DNA of 40,220 nucleotides, taken from NCBI GenBank assembly GCA_003220935.1, contig QHTT01000056.1, forward strand, positions 1-40,220. The letters run 5' to 3'. Position 1 is the first letter of the stretch. Each line of letters opens with the position of its first letter. The notes beneath the pieces were generated by a model that searched no databases, had not been told where the DNA came from, and saw only the letters and a program-made list of their open reading frames with translations. The position numbers were made by a program, and so were the translations under genes. Source of the stretch: Gemmatimonadota bacterium. Its GTDB lineage: Bacteria > Gemmatimonadota > Gemmatimonadetes > Gemmatimonadales > GWC2-71-9. Below are positions 22,596-30,483 of the stretch, piece by piece.

Positions 22596-23224
22596 CCAGG
22601 GACTCGTACCCCGATCACGAGCCCATCGCGGATCGGCACCACGGCGGAGACGACGCGAGGATCAGTCGCGGCCAGCCGGTTGAACGCCCGCACCCCTTCG
22701 GTCCCCGGGGAGCAATCCGCGTCGTCCACCACCGAGCCGTGAAAGAACGCATTGTCGCACAGCAGCAGCCCGCCGGGGCGCAGCAGGCGCACGCTCCAGT
22801 CGAAGTATTGCGCCAGCGGCTCCTTGTCGGCATCGACGAACACGGCGTCGAATCCGGGCGCCAGCGCGGGCAGCACGGCGAGCGCGGCGCCCTCGATCAG
22901 CTGCACTCGCTCCGCCAGGCCGGCCTCCGCAAAGGCGCGCCGGGCGAGCGCGGCGTGACGGGGATCCTTCTCAATCGTGGTGAGCCGTCCGTGGGACGGC
23001 AGGGCACGCGCGAGCCACACTCCCGAGTAGCCCGCGAGCGCGCCGATTTCGAGCACGCGGACGGCCTGCACGGCGCGCAGCAGAACGTGCAGCAGCTTCC
23101 CCTCGTCCGGGGAGATCGCGATCGGCGGCAGCTGGAGCGCGTCGTGACGCGCTCTGATGGCGGCCAGGATCGAATCTTCGCGGGCGAACAGCTCGGTAAC
23201 GTAGCGCTCGAGCCGCTCGTCCAC
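22592..23224 (-). CDS. COG4122-type O-methyltransferase
   Basis: A 210-residue family 3 O-methyltransferase (catechol/caffeoyl-CoA type). Motif I is VLEIGALAGYSGVWLARALP, followed by LTTIEKDPRHAALARRAF, then the acidic VFVDADKEPLAQYFDWSVRL and LLLCDNAFFHGSVVD, a typical metal-binding DN pair. The GTG at 23224 is chosen because it sits 2 bases after the upstream stop and gives the usual family length; a much longer frame upstream is out-of-frame reading of the neighbour. The acceptor is unknown. It overlaps the UbiG-like start by 4 bases. Confidence 0.85.
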   Translation of the reverse strand: MDERLERYVTELFAREDSILAAIRARHDALQLPPIAISPDEGKLLHVLLRAVQAVRVLEIGALAGYSGVWLARALPSHGRLTTIEKDPRHAALARRAFAEAGLAERVQLIEGAALAVLPALAPGFDAVFVDADKEPLAQYFDWSVRLLRPGGLLLCDNAFFHGSVVDDADCSPGTEGVRAFNRLAATDPRVVSAVVPIRDGLVIGVRVPG

Positions 23225-23226
23225 GC

Positions 23227-23742
23227 TCAGGCGGTCGCCTCGACGTTGGGGAACGGCGGCACATCCAGGAACCAGAGCCCGACCAGGCGCGACTGCTTGT
23301 CGACCTCCACCAGCAGCCGGTCCGCGACCCGCACGACGGTCGTGGCACGCGTGCGCCCGACGCGCAAGTGGAAGACCGACTCCTGCTGATTCTTCTCCAC
23401 CGTGAGCGCCGTGTCCACTTCCACCGCTGCGACGCCCGGCTGCGACTTCCGGCTCGGGAAGGTGACGCTGCCCTCCTTGCTGGGCTCCGGGATCGTCAGG
23501 GTATCCACGGTGCGGATGTCCTCGGGCCACGTCACCACGTCGACGCCGCGCAGGCATCCGCCCGCGACGTCGATGACGACGAAGGAGCCGTCGCTCCCTT
23601 CGAGATCCACCGTGCCATTCAACCCGCTCGTCTTTCCGCCTCCTTTGCAGGCGACGGAAAGGATGTCGGTCTCGGGGTCCCAGTGGTAGGTGACCTTGGG
23701 AAGCTTGCCGTCCAGTGGCTCGATGCGCGCTTCGAAGTTCAT
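23227..23742 (-). CDS. Conserved-looking protein of unknown function
   Basis: About 171 residues from the ATG at 23742 (MNFEARIEPLDGKLPKVTYH). No signal peptide or membrane segment is seen. The region YHWDPETDILSVACKGGG has the shape of a DUF2283-like beta hairpin (acidic, then DxLxV), and the rest is strand-rich (GSFVVIDVAGGCLRGVDVVT, then RATTVVRVADRLLVEVDKQS). I do not recognise the family with confidence. It is the first gene of the long minus-strand run, divergent from the M24 peptidase, with 71 bases between starts. Coding bias and the 2-base spacing to the next gene support a real gene. Confidence 0.65.
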   Translation of the reverse strand: MNFEARIEPLDGKLPKVTYHWDPETDILSVACKGGGKTSGLNGTVDLEGSDGSFVVIDVAGGCLRGVDVVTWPEDIRTVDTLTIPEPSKEGSVTFPSRKSQPGVAAVEVDTALTVEKNQQESVFHLRVGRTRATTVVRVADRLLVEVDKQSRLVGLWFLDVPPFPNVEATA

Positions 23743-23813
23743 CCGGAACGACACCTTCCACGGATTCGGGAGGGCGGATAATATAGGCCGCACTGCGGGG
23801 AGGGGCCAGGACG

Positions 23814-24985
23814 ATGGAGCGGCGGGAGTTTGTGACGGTGGCCGGGGCGATCGCGGCGCCGTACCAAACGCGGCCCAGGAGCCCACCTTAGCTCCGGAGG
23901 TTTTTTCCCGCCGCGTCGAGCGCGCCCAGGCCGAGCTCAACAGCCGCAAGCTCGACTGCTTGATCGCCACGCCGAGCACCAACTACGAGTACTTCACCGG
24001 GTACAACCCTGGCCGCAGCGAGCGGCTCATCGCCGTCGTCCTCCCTGCGATCGGGAAGCCGGTCGTCGTGTGCCCCGCGTTCGAGGTCGAGCGCATCAAG
24101 CAGCACAGCGCCCTCACGGACGCCCGGGGCTGGGAGGAGCAGGAGAACCCGTACAAGCTGGTGCGGAGCGTGGTGCGCGAGCTGAAGCCGCACGGCAACG
24201 GCGTGATCGCCCTTGAGCCCACCACTAGCTACGGCGTCTATGTGGCGCTGGCGGACCAACTGTCAGGCTGGAAGTTCGTGGATGGAGCCCCGGTGACCGA
24301 ACGGCTGCGGATCGTCAAGGCGCCGGAGGAGCTCGCCCTGATCCGTCGCGCCATCGAGATCACCGAAGCGGCGATCGCCGCCACGTTCGCCCAGCTCGCA
24401 GCGCAGGTGACCGAGCGTGACGTGGCGCAGCTCTTGTCGCGCGAGATGCAACAGCGCGGCGCGCCGGGCGGCGGGCTCGTGCAATTCGGGCCCTCGAGCG
24501 CGCTGCCGCACGGTGGCCCGGCGGGGCCGAAGCTGGAGCGCGAGACGGTGGTGCTGATCGACGCGGGCTGCCGCGTCGCGGGTTACGACTCCGACATCAC
24601 CCGCACCACCTGGTTCGGCGACAGCCCGTCGGCCGAATTCCGGAAGGTCTTCAATCTCGTCCACGACGCCCAGACCGCCGCCATGCAGCTCGGTCGGCCA
24701 CTGTATACGCAGTGCCAGGAGATGGACCGTGCCGCCCGCACGGTGATCCGCGACGGCGGTTACGGCCCCTGCTTCACGCACCGCCTCGGCCATGGCCTCG
24801 GCATGGACGGCCACGAGCCGCCCTACCTCGTCGAGGGCAACGAGACACGCCTCGAGCCGGGGATGGTGTTCACGATCGAGCCGGGGATTTACCAGCTCGG
24901 GAAGTTCGGGGTGCGGATCGAAGACGACTGCCTGATGACCGACACCGGCGTCGAGGTCTTAAGCCATCGAGTGGCGAAGCTGTAA
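23814..24985 (+). CDS. M24 (Xaa-Pro type) metallopeptidase, frameshift near the signal peptide
   Basis: The main frame is an M24 pita-bread peptidase. An N-terminal creatinase-like domain (EVFSRRVERAQAELNSRKLD ... NYEYFTGYNPGRSERL) precedes the catalytic domain. Metal ligands are in VVLIDAGCRVAGYDSDITRT, HRLGHGLGMDGHEPP, MVFTIEPGIYQLG and VRIEDDCLMTD. The best start is ATG 23814 with GGGGAGGGG upstream, giving MERREFVTVAGAIAA, a Tat-type signal. That frame stops at 23891, whereas the peptidase frame is open in another phase, so one base is missing (or two extra) around 23855-23885. No start codon in the peptidase frame gives a sensible N-terminus. Otherwise the enzyme looks complete, with all five ligand positions present. 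It would be an exported aminopeptidase. Confidence 0.85.
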
Positions 24986-24986
24986 C

Positions 24987-25058
24987 GGGATGCGGGATGC
25001 GAGATGCGCGATGCGTTGGCGCGTCGACCCATCTCGCATCCCGCATCCTGCATCCCGC
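24987..25058. repeat. Family B heptamer dyad repeat
   Basis: The left arm at 24987-25015 has units GGGATGC, GGGATGC, GAGATGC and GCGATGC. The right arm at 25030-25058 has inverted units (CATCTCG, CATCCCG, CATCCTG, CATCCCGC). It fills the whole gap between the M24 stop (24983-24985) and the aminotransferase stop (25059-25061), two convergent genes. It may also act as a bidirectional hairpin. Confidence 0.85.
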
Positions 25059-26258
25059 TCAATCCGCCAGCTTTTCCGCGAACCCGACGATCCGATCCAA
25101 CGCCTTAGCGATGTCGTCCGTCGCCGCGGCGTACGACAGCCGCACGTAGCGATCGTCCCCGAAGGCGGCGCCAGGCACCAGCGCGACGCCGGTGGACGTG
25201 ATCAGCCGCGTGCAGAACTCCGTGCCGCTGATCCCGCCCAACGAGTCCACGCGAAAGAAGAAGTAGAATGCGCCGAGCGGCTCGACGAACTCGACACCGG
25301 GGAGCTTCTGGCGGAACCGGCCGACCACGAGCTCACGCCGCTTGCGAAACTCCGCAACCATGCGCACCACATCCTGCTCCACGCGCTCGTCGCCGAGGGC
25401 GGCCGCCGCGGCCCATTGCGCGGGGTGGTTGGCGCCGGTGGTCGTATGCGACTGCAGCGCGGCCATCGCCTTCGCCACCTTCGCCGGCGCGAGGGCGAGC
25501 CCGATGCGCCACCCGGTCATCGCATACGCCTTGCTGACGCCGTAGATGACGATGACTCGCTCGAGGAACTCGTCCGGCAGATCGAGGAACGACGGCGCCG
25601 GACCCGGCCCGTAGTGGATGCGACGGTAGATCTCGTCCGCGATCACCCACACCTTGCGGGCCCGCGCCCATTGCGCGATGGCCTTGAGCTCCGCGTGGGT
25701 GTACACGGAGCCCGTCGGGTTACAGGGCGAGCACAGGATGAGCCCCTGGGCCCCCGGTACGACACGGTCCAGATCGCGAACGCTCAGCTTGAGGCCCCAT
25801 TCGGGATCTCCGGGGACCAGCACGGGGCGCCCGCGCGTGAGATGCACGATCTGCGGGTAGGACACCCACGCCGGCGCGGGAATGGCGACGACGTCACCCG
25901 GGCCGAACACGCTGAAGCAGACGTTGAAGAGCGACTGCTTCGAGCCGTTCGACACGACGATATGGTCGGCGTTCACGGGGCGACCGCCGGAGAGCAACGA
26001 CAGGTGCTTCGCCGCCGCAGCCCGCAGCTCGAGGATCCCTTCATTGGCCGGATAGTGGGTCTTGCCGTCGCGGATCGCGCGTACCCCCGCGTCGGCGGGG
26101 ATCGCCGGCGTGGGGAAGTCCGGCTCCCCGGCACCCAGGTCGATCACGTCCTCACCCGCCGCCTTGCGGCGCTTCGCCTCCTGCGAGATCGCGATGGTCG
26201 CGGACGTCTCGAGGTGCTGCAGGTTCGGGGACAGGCCGAACGGCGAGCCCTGGGTCAT
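25059..26258 (-). CDS. Class I/II aminotransferase (aspartate aminotransferase type)
   Basis: A 399-residue PLP enzyme of the AspC/PatA group. The N-terminal SATIAISQEAKRRKAAGEDV and DLGAGEPDFPTP are typical. Catalytic features are CSPCNPTG (Asn180), IADEIYRRIHYG (Asp208, Tyr211), YGVSKAYAMTGWRIG (PLP Lys243, Arg251) and the C-terminal RYVRLSYA with the substrate-carboxylate Arg. It likely exchanges aspartate or aromatic amino acids with 2-oxoglutarate. The start overlaps the stop of the P1 peptidase gene by 4 bases, so they are coupled. Length is normal. Confidence 0.93.
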   Translation of the reverse strand: MTQGSPFGLSPNLQHLETSATIAISQEAKRRKAAGEDVIDLGAGEPDFPTPAIPADAGVRAIRDGKTHYPANEGILELRAAAAKHLSLLSGGRPVNADHIVVSNGSKQSLFNVCFSVFGPGDVVAIPAPAWVSYPQIVHLTRGRPVLVPGDPEWGLKLSVRDLDRVVPGAQGLILCSPCNPTGSVYTHAELKAIAQWARARKVWVIADEIYRRIHYGPGPAPSFLDLPDEFLERVIVIYGVSKAYAMTGWRIGLALAPAKVAKAMAALQSHTTTGANHPAQWAAAAALGDERVEQDVVRMVAEFRKRRELVVGRFRQKLPGVEFVEPLGAFYFFFRVDSLGGISGTEFCTRLITSTGVALVPGAAFGDDRYVRLSYAAATDDIAKALDRIVGFAEKLAD

Positions 26259-27517
26259 GGGCGGATGACTCCGAAGCGTTTCAGAACCGCGAGCGTCGAA
26301 TCGAGCGGCAGCGCCCGCACCGTGCCACGATACCCACGCACCGTCTCGGCGCGCAACAGGGAGTTATAAATGGCCTCTTCGGTCGCTTCGATGACCGCCT
26401 CGAACAAGGGCGACATCGCGTCGTTCGTGACGACGGGCAGCGTGTCAATCAGCCTCGACCGGCCTTCACCGCCCTCCACCGGCTTCCCCCGCCGCGTCGA
26501 AAACGCGACCACGTAGTCTCCCGAACCGTTCGTCATGCTACTCCCGGTGCGGGCGAGGCCCGCGAGGGCGCGGCGCCCCAGTCGTTCGAGCTGTCGATGA
26601 TCCAAGGGGGCATCGGTAGCGACTACGATGATGATCGAACCGTCTCCCGGGAGGTGTAGAGGCGCAGCATGCCGCGCCCCTACGTCCTTCAGGTAATACT
26701 GCCCGAGCTCCCGTCCAACCGGGGCGCCTGCGATGGTCAGCACACCGCCGAAATTGCTCTGCACCAGAGCACCGACGGTCCAGCCGCCGAGCTCGAGGGG
26801 GAGCCGCCGGCTGGCGGTCCCGATGCCGCCCTTCCATCCGAACGCCACCGTGCCCCGGCCCGCGCCCACCGCGCCCTCCCCGACCGCCCCCGGGGACGCG
26901 GTCCGGATCGCAGCCAGCACATCCTCCGGGGTGATAGCCCGCACGCGGATGTCGTTCAGAAGTCCGTCGTTGGTCTCGGCCACCACCGCATTCGCGGAGC
27001 GCACGTCATTGTTCCCCGGCAGGCCGAGCAGGTAGGTCAGGACCGCGTCGGCGGCCCGCGGGACGCACAGCGTGCAGGTGAGCACGATCGGCGACTCGAG
27101 CTCACCCAGCTCGTTCACCTGCGTCGATCCGGCGAGCTTGCCGAACCCGTTCCCGACGACGATGGCCGCGGGCACCTTCTCGCGGAACACGTTGCCCGCG
27201 TGCGGCAGGATGGCCGTCACCCCGGTGTTGATCGAGTCGCCGCGAATCACGGTCGCGTGCCCCACCCGCACGCCGTCCACATCCGTGATCGCATCGAGCG
27301 GACCCGGTGGGAGCACGCCCACGACGATCCCCACGTCGCGCGCTCTGGGCCGCGGTGCTTGGCCGGCGAGCGGTGCGGCGGCGAGGCCTAACAGCGGGAG
27401 AACGCGGAACGTGGAACGCGGAAGGCGGAACAGCAGGGCGAGGTCGAGCCGCGAAGCGGGAGTCTCTGCTTGAAGCGCGGCCGATCTGTTCCGCGTTCCG
27501 CGTTCCGACTTCCGCAT
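26255..27517 (-). CDS. P1-family (DmpA/BapA) aminopeptidase, secreted
   Basis: P1 peptidases (DmpA, BapA) release N-terminal D- or beta-amino acids and cut themselves before a nucleophilic Ser. That site is here in LPGDGSIIIVVATDAPL. Other family blocks are AITDVDGVRVGHATVI, AIVVGNGFGKLAGSTQVNEL, VAETNDGLLNDI and GTVAFGWKGGIGTASRRL. Directly before the cleavage site, the codons for GARHAAPL come from a 28-bp palindrome. The first 37 residues (MRKSERGTRNRSAAL...) come from the heptamer repeat; the signal core VLPLLGLAAAPLAGQ follows. ATG 27517 has GGAG 9 bases upstream. It is coupled to the aminotransferase. Confidence 0.88.
   Translation of the reverse strand: MRKSERGTRNRSAALQAETPASRLDLALLFRLPRSTFRVLPLLGLAAAPLAGQAPRPRARDVGIVVGVLPPGPLDAITDVDGVRVGHATVIRGDSINTGVTAILPHAGNVFREKVPAAIVVGNGFGKLAGSTQVNELGELESPIVLTCTLCVPRAADAVLTYLLGLPGNNDVRSANAVVAETNDGLLNDIRVRAITPEDVLAAIRTASPGAVGEGAVGAGRGTVAFGWKGGIGTASRRLPLELGGWTVGALVQSNFGGVLTIAGAPVGRELGQYYLKDVGARHAAPLHLPGDGSIIIVVATDAPLDHRQLERLGRRALAGLARTGSSMTNGSGDYVVAFSTRRGKPVEGGEGRSRLIDTLPVVTNDAMSPLFEAVIEATEEAIYNSLLRAETVRGYRGTVRALPLDSTLAVLKRFGVIRP
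26656..26683. repeat. 28-bp palindrome inside P1 peptidase gene (copy 2)
   Basis: The same 28-mer as at 35326-35353 with two base differences (A at 26660, C at 26673), each opening one base pair of the palindrome. It is read in frame as GARHAAPL just ahead of the autoproteolysis site. Confidence 0.88.
27400..27515. repeat. Family A heptamer dyad repeat, locus 4
   Basis: The left arm at 27400-27431 has GAACGCG units with variants GGAACGT and GGAAGGC. The right arm at 27488-27515 is GTTCCGCGTTCCGCGTTCCG plus ACTTCCGC. The right edge forms the ATG (27517-27515) of the P1 peptidase. The element codes for its N-terminus, as at locus 1. Confidence 0.85.
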
Positions 27518-27598
27518 TTCCGTTCGCTCCGTTGCGCGTTTGCCTCCGGGAAGCTACCATGCTCCGCGTACCTCCGCCCTTTGACAACCGAGGATCGT

Positions 27599-28840
27599 GT
27601 GACGCTGGACGAAGCCAAGGCCGCGCTGCAGCGCGGCCGGAACGTGGTGCTAATCCTGCCGCCGGACGTAGAGCAGACGGCTGCGGTGTGGGAGCTGGTA
27701 ACCGCACCCGCCGTGATTATCTGCTGGGACCACGGACCCGCGGCCCAGTGGGCGGCGGGCGCTCCTGCTCCGATCCGTGTCCACGCGGTCACCGGTCTCA
27801 CCCGTAGCGCTCGCGTCCTGCAGGACCGCTCCATACACATCCTCGCCGGTGCGGTACCCGATCTCACCGCGCTGGTCGCGCGCTCCGCGCTCAAGCTCGA
27901 CAGCATCTCCACCGTCGTCATCGCGTGGCCCGAGCTCCTCGCCGCGGGCGAGCACGCGGCGGCGCTCGACACATTGCTGGGCGAAGCCCGCGACGCTCGC
28001 CGCATCGTGCTGAGCTGGAACCCGGCCTTGCTCGGCGACTTCCTCGAGCGTCACGCCCGTCGCGCACTCGTGGTGGGCACGCCGCCGCTGGACGAGGCCG
28101 GCGCCCCGCTGTCCCCGGTCGGACCGGCGCGCTACGTCGTCGTCGCGCCCTGCCGCCGCGGCGCCGCCGTGCGTGAAGCCATCGATCTGCTCGATCCGCG
28201 CCGGCCGCTGGTGTGGGAAGGCGGCGAACTCGCGCCGCCCGAGGCGCCGCCCGACGCCGTCCTCTGCGCCCGGCTGCCGACTCGCGAGCAGTTCGCGGCG
28301 CTCGGGCGACTCGGCACGCCGATCGTCTTCGCTGCGGCCGCGCAGCTCGCGTACCTGCGCTCCATCGCAGCGCCGCTGACGCCGCTGCGCTTGCCCTCCG
28401 CCGCCGACCGCGCCGCTGACCGCGCGACGTCCCTGCGCGAGCAGGTGGCCCGCCTCCTCACCGAGCGCAGCGTGGATGCCGAGCTCGCGCTGCTCGACCC
28501 GCTATTCGAGCGGTTCGACCCCGCCGAGGTTGCAGCGGCGCTGTTGGCCATCAGCCGTCAGCCATCGGCCGCCAGCCCCTCCCCACCCACCCCTGCGCCG
28601 GCATGGGTGAAGGTGTTCGTCAACGTCGGAAAGAAAGACCGCGCGGCGGCGAAGGATCTCGTGGGGGCGCTGATCCGGGAGGTGGGGATCGCCAAGGACG
28701 CCATCGGTCGGGTAGACGTGCGGGACACGTTCAGCGTCGTCGAGCTGGCTCCGGCCGTCGCCGAGCAGGCTGTTCGCGGGTTATCGCGAGTGGCGATCAA
28801 AGGCCGGCGCGCGCTGGCGCGACTCGACCGCCAGGTATAG
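27599..28840 (+). CDS. Helicase-like protein with DbpA RNA-binding domain, no ATPase motifs
   Basis: About 413 residues. The last 75 (WVKVFVNVGKKDRAAAKDLV ... AIKGRRALARLDRQV) form a DbpA-type RNA-binding domain, an RRM-like fold used by DEAD-box helicases to grip 23S rRNA. Residues 1-320 follow the layout of a DEAD-box core, but the catalytic motifs are lost. There is no AxxGxGKT, and where DEAD is expected (after ALVARSALKLDSISTVVIAW) the sequence is AWPELLAA. It therefore looks like an inactive helicase relative that may bind RNA. The linker contains four tandem heptamers (28549-28576). GTG 27599 is chosen over a longer frame that runs through the family A repeat. Confidence 0.75.
   Translation: MTLDEAKAALQRGRNVVLILPPDVEQTAAVWELVTAPAVIICWDHGPAAQWAAGAPAPIRVHAVTGLTRSARVLQDRSIHILAGAVPDLTALVARSALKLDSISTVVIAWPELLAAGEHAAALDTLLGEARDARRIVLSWNPALLGDFLERHARRALVVGTPPLDEAGAPLSPVGPARYVVVAPCRRGAAVREAIDLLDPRRPLVWEGGELAPPEAPPDAVLCARLPTREQFAALGRLGTPIVFAAAAQLAYLRSIAAPLTPLRLPSAADRAADRATSLREQVARLLTERSVDAELALLDPLFERFDPAEVAAALLAISRQPSAASPSPPTPAPAWVKVFVNVGKKDRAAAKDLVGALIREVGIAKDAIGRVDVRDTFSVVELAPAVAEQAVRGLSRVAIKGRRALARLDRQV
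28549..28576. repeat. Family C heptamer array inside helicase-like gene
   Basis: Four tandem units, CATCAGC, CGTCAGC, CATCGGC and CGCCAGC, exactly 28 bases. They encode the hinge (ISRQPSAAS) between the helicase-like part and the DbpA domain. It is one-sided, without an inverted arm. Confidence 0.7.
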
Positions 28841-28888
28841 CGGCACGCGGGAACGGGACGGCCGGGCGGGCGGTATTACGCCTGTCCG

Positions 28889-29299
28889 ATGATCGAAACC
28901 GAGCGGGTCGTTTCCAAAGGCGCGCGGCTCCAGCCGTTCATCCTCACCGGGTATCACGGCGTGCCGACACACGGCAGCGTGACGATTCAGGCGTTCGACC
29001 GCGAGCAACGCTGGCGCCGCGCACTGGCGGGGCTCGACAAGTGGTGGGGCATCGCGCTGCTATCGGTGTTTATTCCAGTTGCTCACTTCCTGCTGGTCCC
29101 GTCCTTCTTCGTGTACGGACTGGGGCAGTTCTTCCAGCGGCTCGGCACCGCCGAGGTCGCGGCCGCACCCCGCGGGACCTGTCCCGACTGCGGCGCGGAG
29201 CAGGTGCTCGAGCTGGCGCCGCGCTGGCGGGCGCCGCAGCCCGTTACCTGCCGCCATTGTGGCCGCGGCCTGAGGCTCACGCTCCCCAATCCCCCCTGA
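28889..29299 (+). CDS. Membrane protein with C-terminal zinc ribbon, unknown function
   Basis: A 136-residue protein. Residues 1-45 are soluble (MIETERVVSKGARLQPFILT ... FDREQRWRRALAGL). One long hydrophobic stretch, WWGIALLSVFIPVAHFLLVP plus SFFVYGLGQFF, could make one or two membrane passes. The tail carries a four-Cys zinc ribbon, CPDC ... CRHC, with about 28 residues between the pairs. I do not recognise the family. It starts 48 bases after the helicase-like gene and is followed by a strong hairpin, so it ends that transcript. Confidence 0.7.
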   Translation: MIETERVVSKGARLQPFILTGYHGVPTHGSVTIQAFDREQRWRRALAGLDKWWGIALLSVFIPVAHFLLVPSFFVYGLGQFFQRLGTAEVAAAPRGTCPDCGAEQVLELAPRWRAPQPVTCRHCGRGLRLTLPNPP

Positions 29300-29306
29300 A
29301 GCGCAG

Positions 29307-29332
29307 ACGGGCCGCCCAGCGGGGCGGCCCGT
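29307..29332 (+). terminator. Strong GC hairpin after zinc-ribbon membrane gene
   Basis: ACGGGCCGCCC (29307-29317) pairs perfectly with GGGCGGCCCGT (29322-29332) across loop AGCG, 7 bases after the stop. There is no T-run, as is usual in GC-rich genomes. Confidence 0.65.
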
Positions 29333-29363
29333 GACCGGCATCCCACGCCCTACGTCGGGGCAT

Positions 29364-29383
29364 CCCACGGCTGACGCCGTGGG
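29364..29383 (-). terminator. Hairpin directly after the HU stop codon
   Basis: CCCACGGC pairs with GCCGTGGG across TGAC, immediately next to the HU stop codon (29384-29386). It resembles a REP-type palindrome. It may end the HU message or protect its 3' end. Confidence 0.6.
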
Positions 29384-29674
29384 TTATTTCCGGTTGTTCA
29401 CCGCCATCTTCAGCTGCTTCCCGGCGCGGAACGCCGGCGCAATGGACGCTTTGATTTGAATCACGCCGCCGGTCTTGGGATTCCGGCCCATCCGAGCGGC
29501 CCGCTTGCGCGCTTCGAAGTTCCCGAATCCCGTGATCTGCACCTTCGCACCCTTCTTCAGCTCACCGGCGATAATGCCCTTGTCGTCGAACAGGGCTTCG
29601 ACCGCCCGGCTTGCGTCAGCCTTGGACATCTTGGTCCGCATCGCCAGCGCCGTGGTCAGCTCGGCTTTGTTCAC
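29384..29674 (-). CDS. HU-family nucleoid DNA-binding protein
   Basis: A 96-residue HU/IHF-type protein from the GTG at 29674 (MNKAELTTALAMRTKMSKAD). Signatures are VQITGFGNFEARKRAARMGR and NPKTGG, the flexible arm that bends DNA, then IQIKASIAPAFRAGKQLK. Homodimeric HU compacts DNA and helps replication and recombination. The start is set by the strong ribosome site AAGGAG 6 bases upstream and by the family's N-terminus; a longer upstream frame reads non-coding DNA. It is divergent from thymidine kinase across a 287-base gap containing an AT-richer stretch (29740-29800) where its promoter probably lies. Confidence 0.95.
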   Translation of the reverse strand: MNKAELTTALAMRTKMSKADASRAVEALFDDKGIIAGELKKGAKVQITGFGNFEARKRAARMGRNPKTGGVIQIKASIAPAFRAGKQLKMAVNNRK

Positions 29675-29861
29675 GGTATCTCCTTGTGAGAGTCTAGGGC
29701 CCCGGACAAGCCTTGAGATTCCGCCCCTTCTGCGGCAGGACGTCGGAAAAGCCGCATAAAACCGCCACAATATGGGGGTATCCCCGGAAAATCCGCAAGA
29801 TAGCTGCGTTTCCTTGACCCACCCACCCCGAGAAACTACCCTTCCACCCCGTTCCCAGGCG

Positions 29862-29943
29862 CCAAGCCGCAAGCCGCAAGGCCGCCCGGGCCCGCCCCGC
29901 GACCGACGGCTGGTAACCGCTTGCGGCTTGCGGCCGACGGCTG
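29862..29943. repeat. Family C heptamer dyad repeat
   Basis: The left arm at 29862-29884 has CCAAGCCG, CAAGCCG and CAAGGCCG. The right arm at 29917-29943 has inverted CCGCTTGCGGCTTGCGG followed by CCGACGGCTG. It lies in the HU/thymidine kinase intergenic region, ending 18 bases before the kinase ATG. Confidence 0.8.
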
Positions 29944-29961
29944 TCAACTCAGGGTTCAGAC

Positions 29962-30483
29962 ATGCAACACGGTACTCGCCCCGGTGGCATCGAAGTGATC
30001 GCCGGGGTCATGTTCTCCGGGAAGAGCGAGGAGCTGATCCGGCGGGTCCGGCGCGCGGTCATCGCCCGCAAGCGCGTGCAGGTCTTCAAGTCCCACCTCG
30101 ACGCCCGGTACGCCGGGCTCTACACGCTGAGCACCCACGACGGGGGAACCGTGGAGGCGGAGCCCGTGGACTGCTCCGAAGAGATCATGGGCCGCCGGCG
30201 CCCCGAGACCGAGGTGGTCGCAGTGGACGAGGTCCATTTCCGAGGCCTCCCCTTCGGTCCCATGCCCACGCTGCTCGCCATCGCGGAGATCGTGGACAAG
30301 CTCCAGGCTATCTGCGTGGTGTGCGGCGACGCGGCCAGCCGTAATCAGCGTCTCGTGAACGGGAGGCCCGCCCTGTGGGACAGCCCCACCATCATGGTCG
30401 GGGGCCGAGAGTCGTACGAAGCGCGATGCCGGCATTGTCATCGGGTACCGAGGCACGATGAGGATCAGACGGCACTGCTCTGA
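29962..30483 (+). CDS. tdk: Thymidine kinase (type II)
   Basis: A 173-residue enzyme that phosphorylates thymidine to dTMP in nucleoside salvage. The P-loop is GVMFSGKSEELIRR (residues 15-28), the catalytic acid lies in VAVDEVHFRG (Glu90, usually DEAQF or DEAHF), and the zinc site is CVVCG (118-122) with CRHCH (156-160). It is slightly shorter than usual at the C-terminus, but all key motifs are present. The TGA stop shares bases with a family A heptamer array. It precedes coaE on the same strand. Confidence 0.93.
   Translation: MQHGTRPGGIEVIAGVMFSGKSEELIRRVRRAVIARKRVQVFKSHLDARYAGLYTLSTHDGGTVEAEPVDCSEEIMGRRRPETEVVAVDEVHFRGLPFGPMPTLLAIAEIVDKLQAICVVCGDAASRNQRLVNGRPALWDSPTIMVGGRESYEARCRHCHRVPRHDEDQTALL

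Noticed and set aside
22592-23761. 389-codon version of the O-methyltransferase
   Set aside because: The first 180 codons are out-of-frame reading of the neighbouring unknown gene; GTG 23224 gives the normal family size.
24987-25058. CRISPR-like array
   Set aside because: Units are 7 bases with no spacers of constant length and no cas genes nearby; the arms are mirror images.
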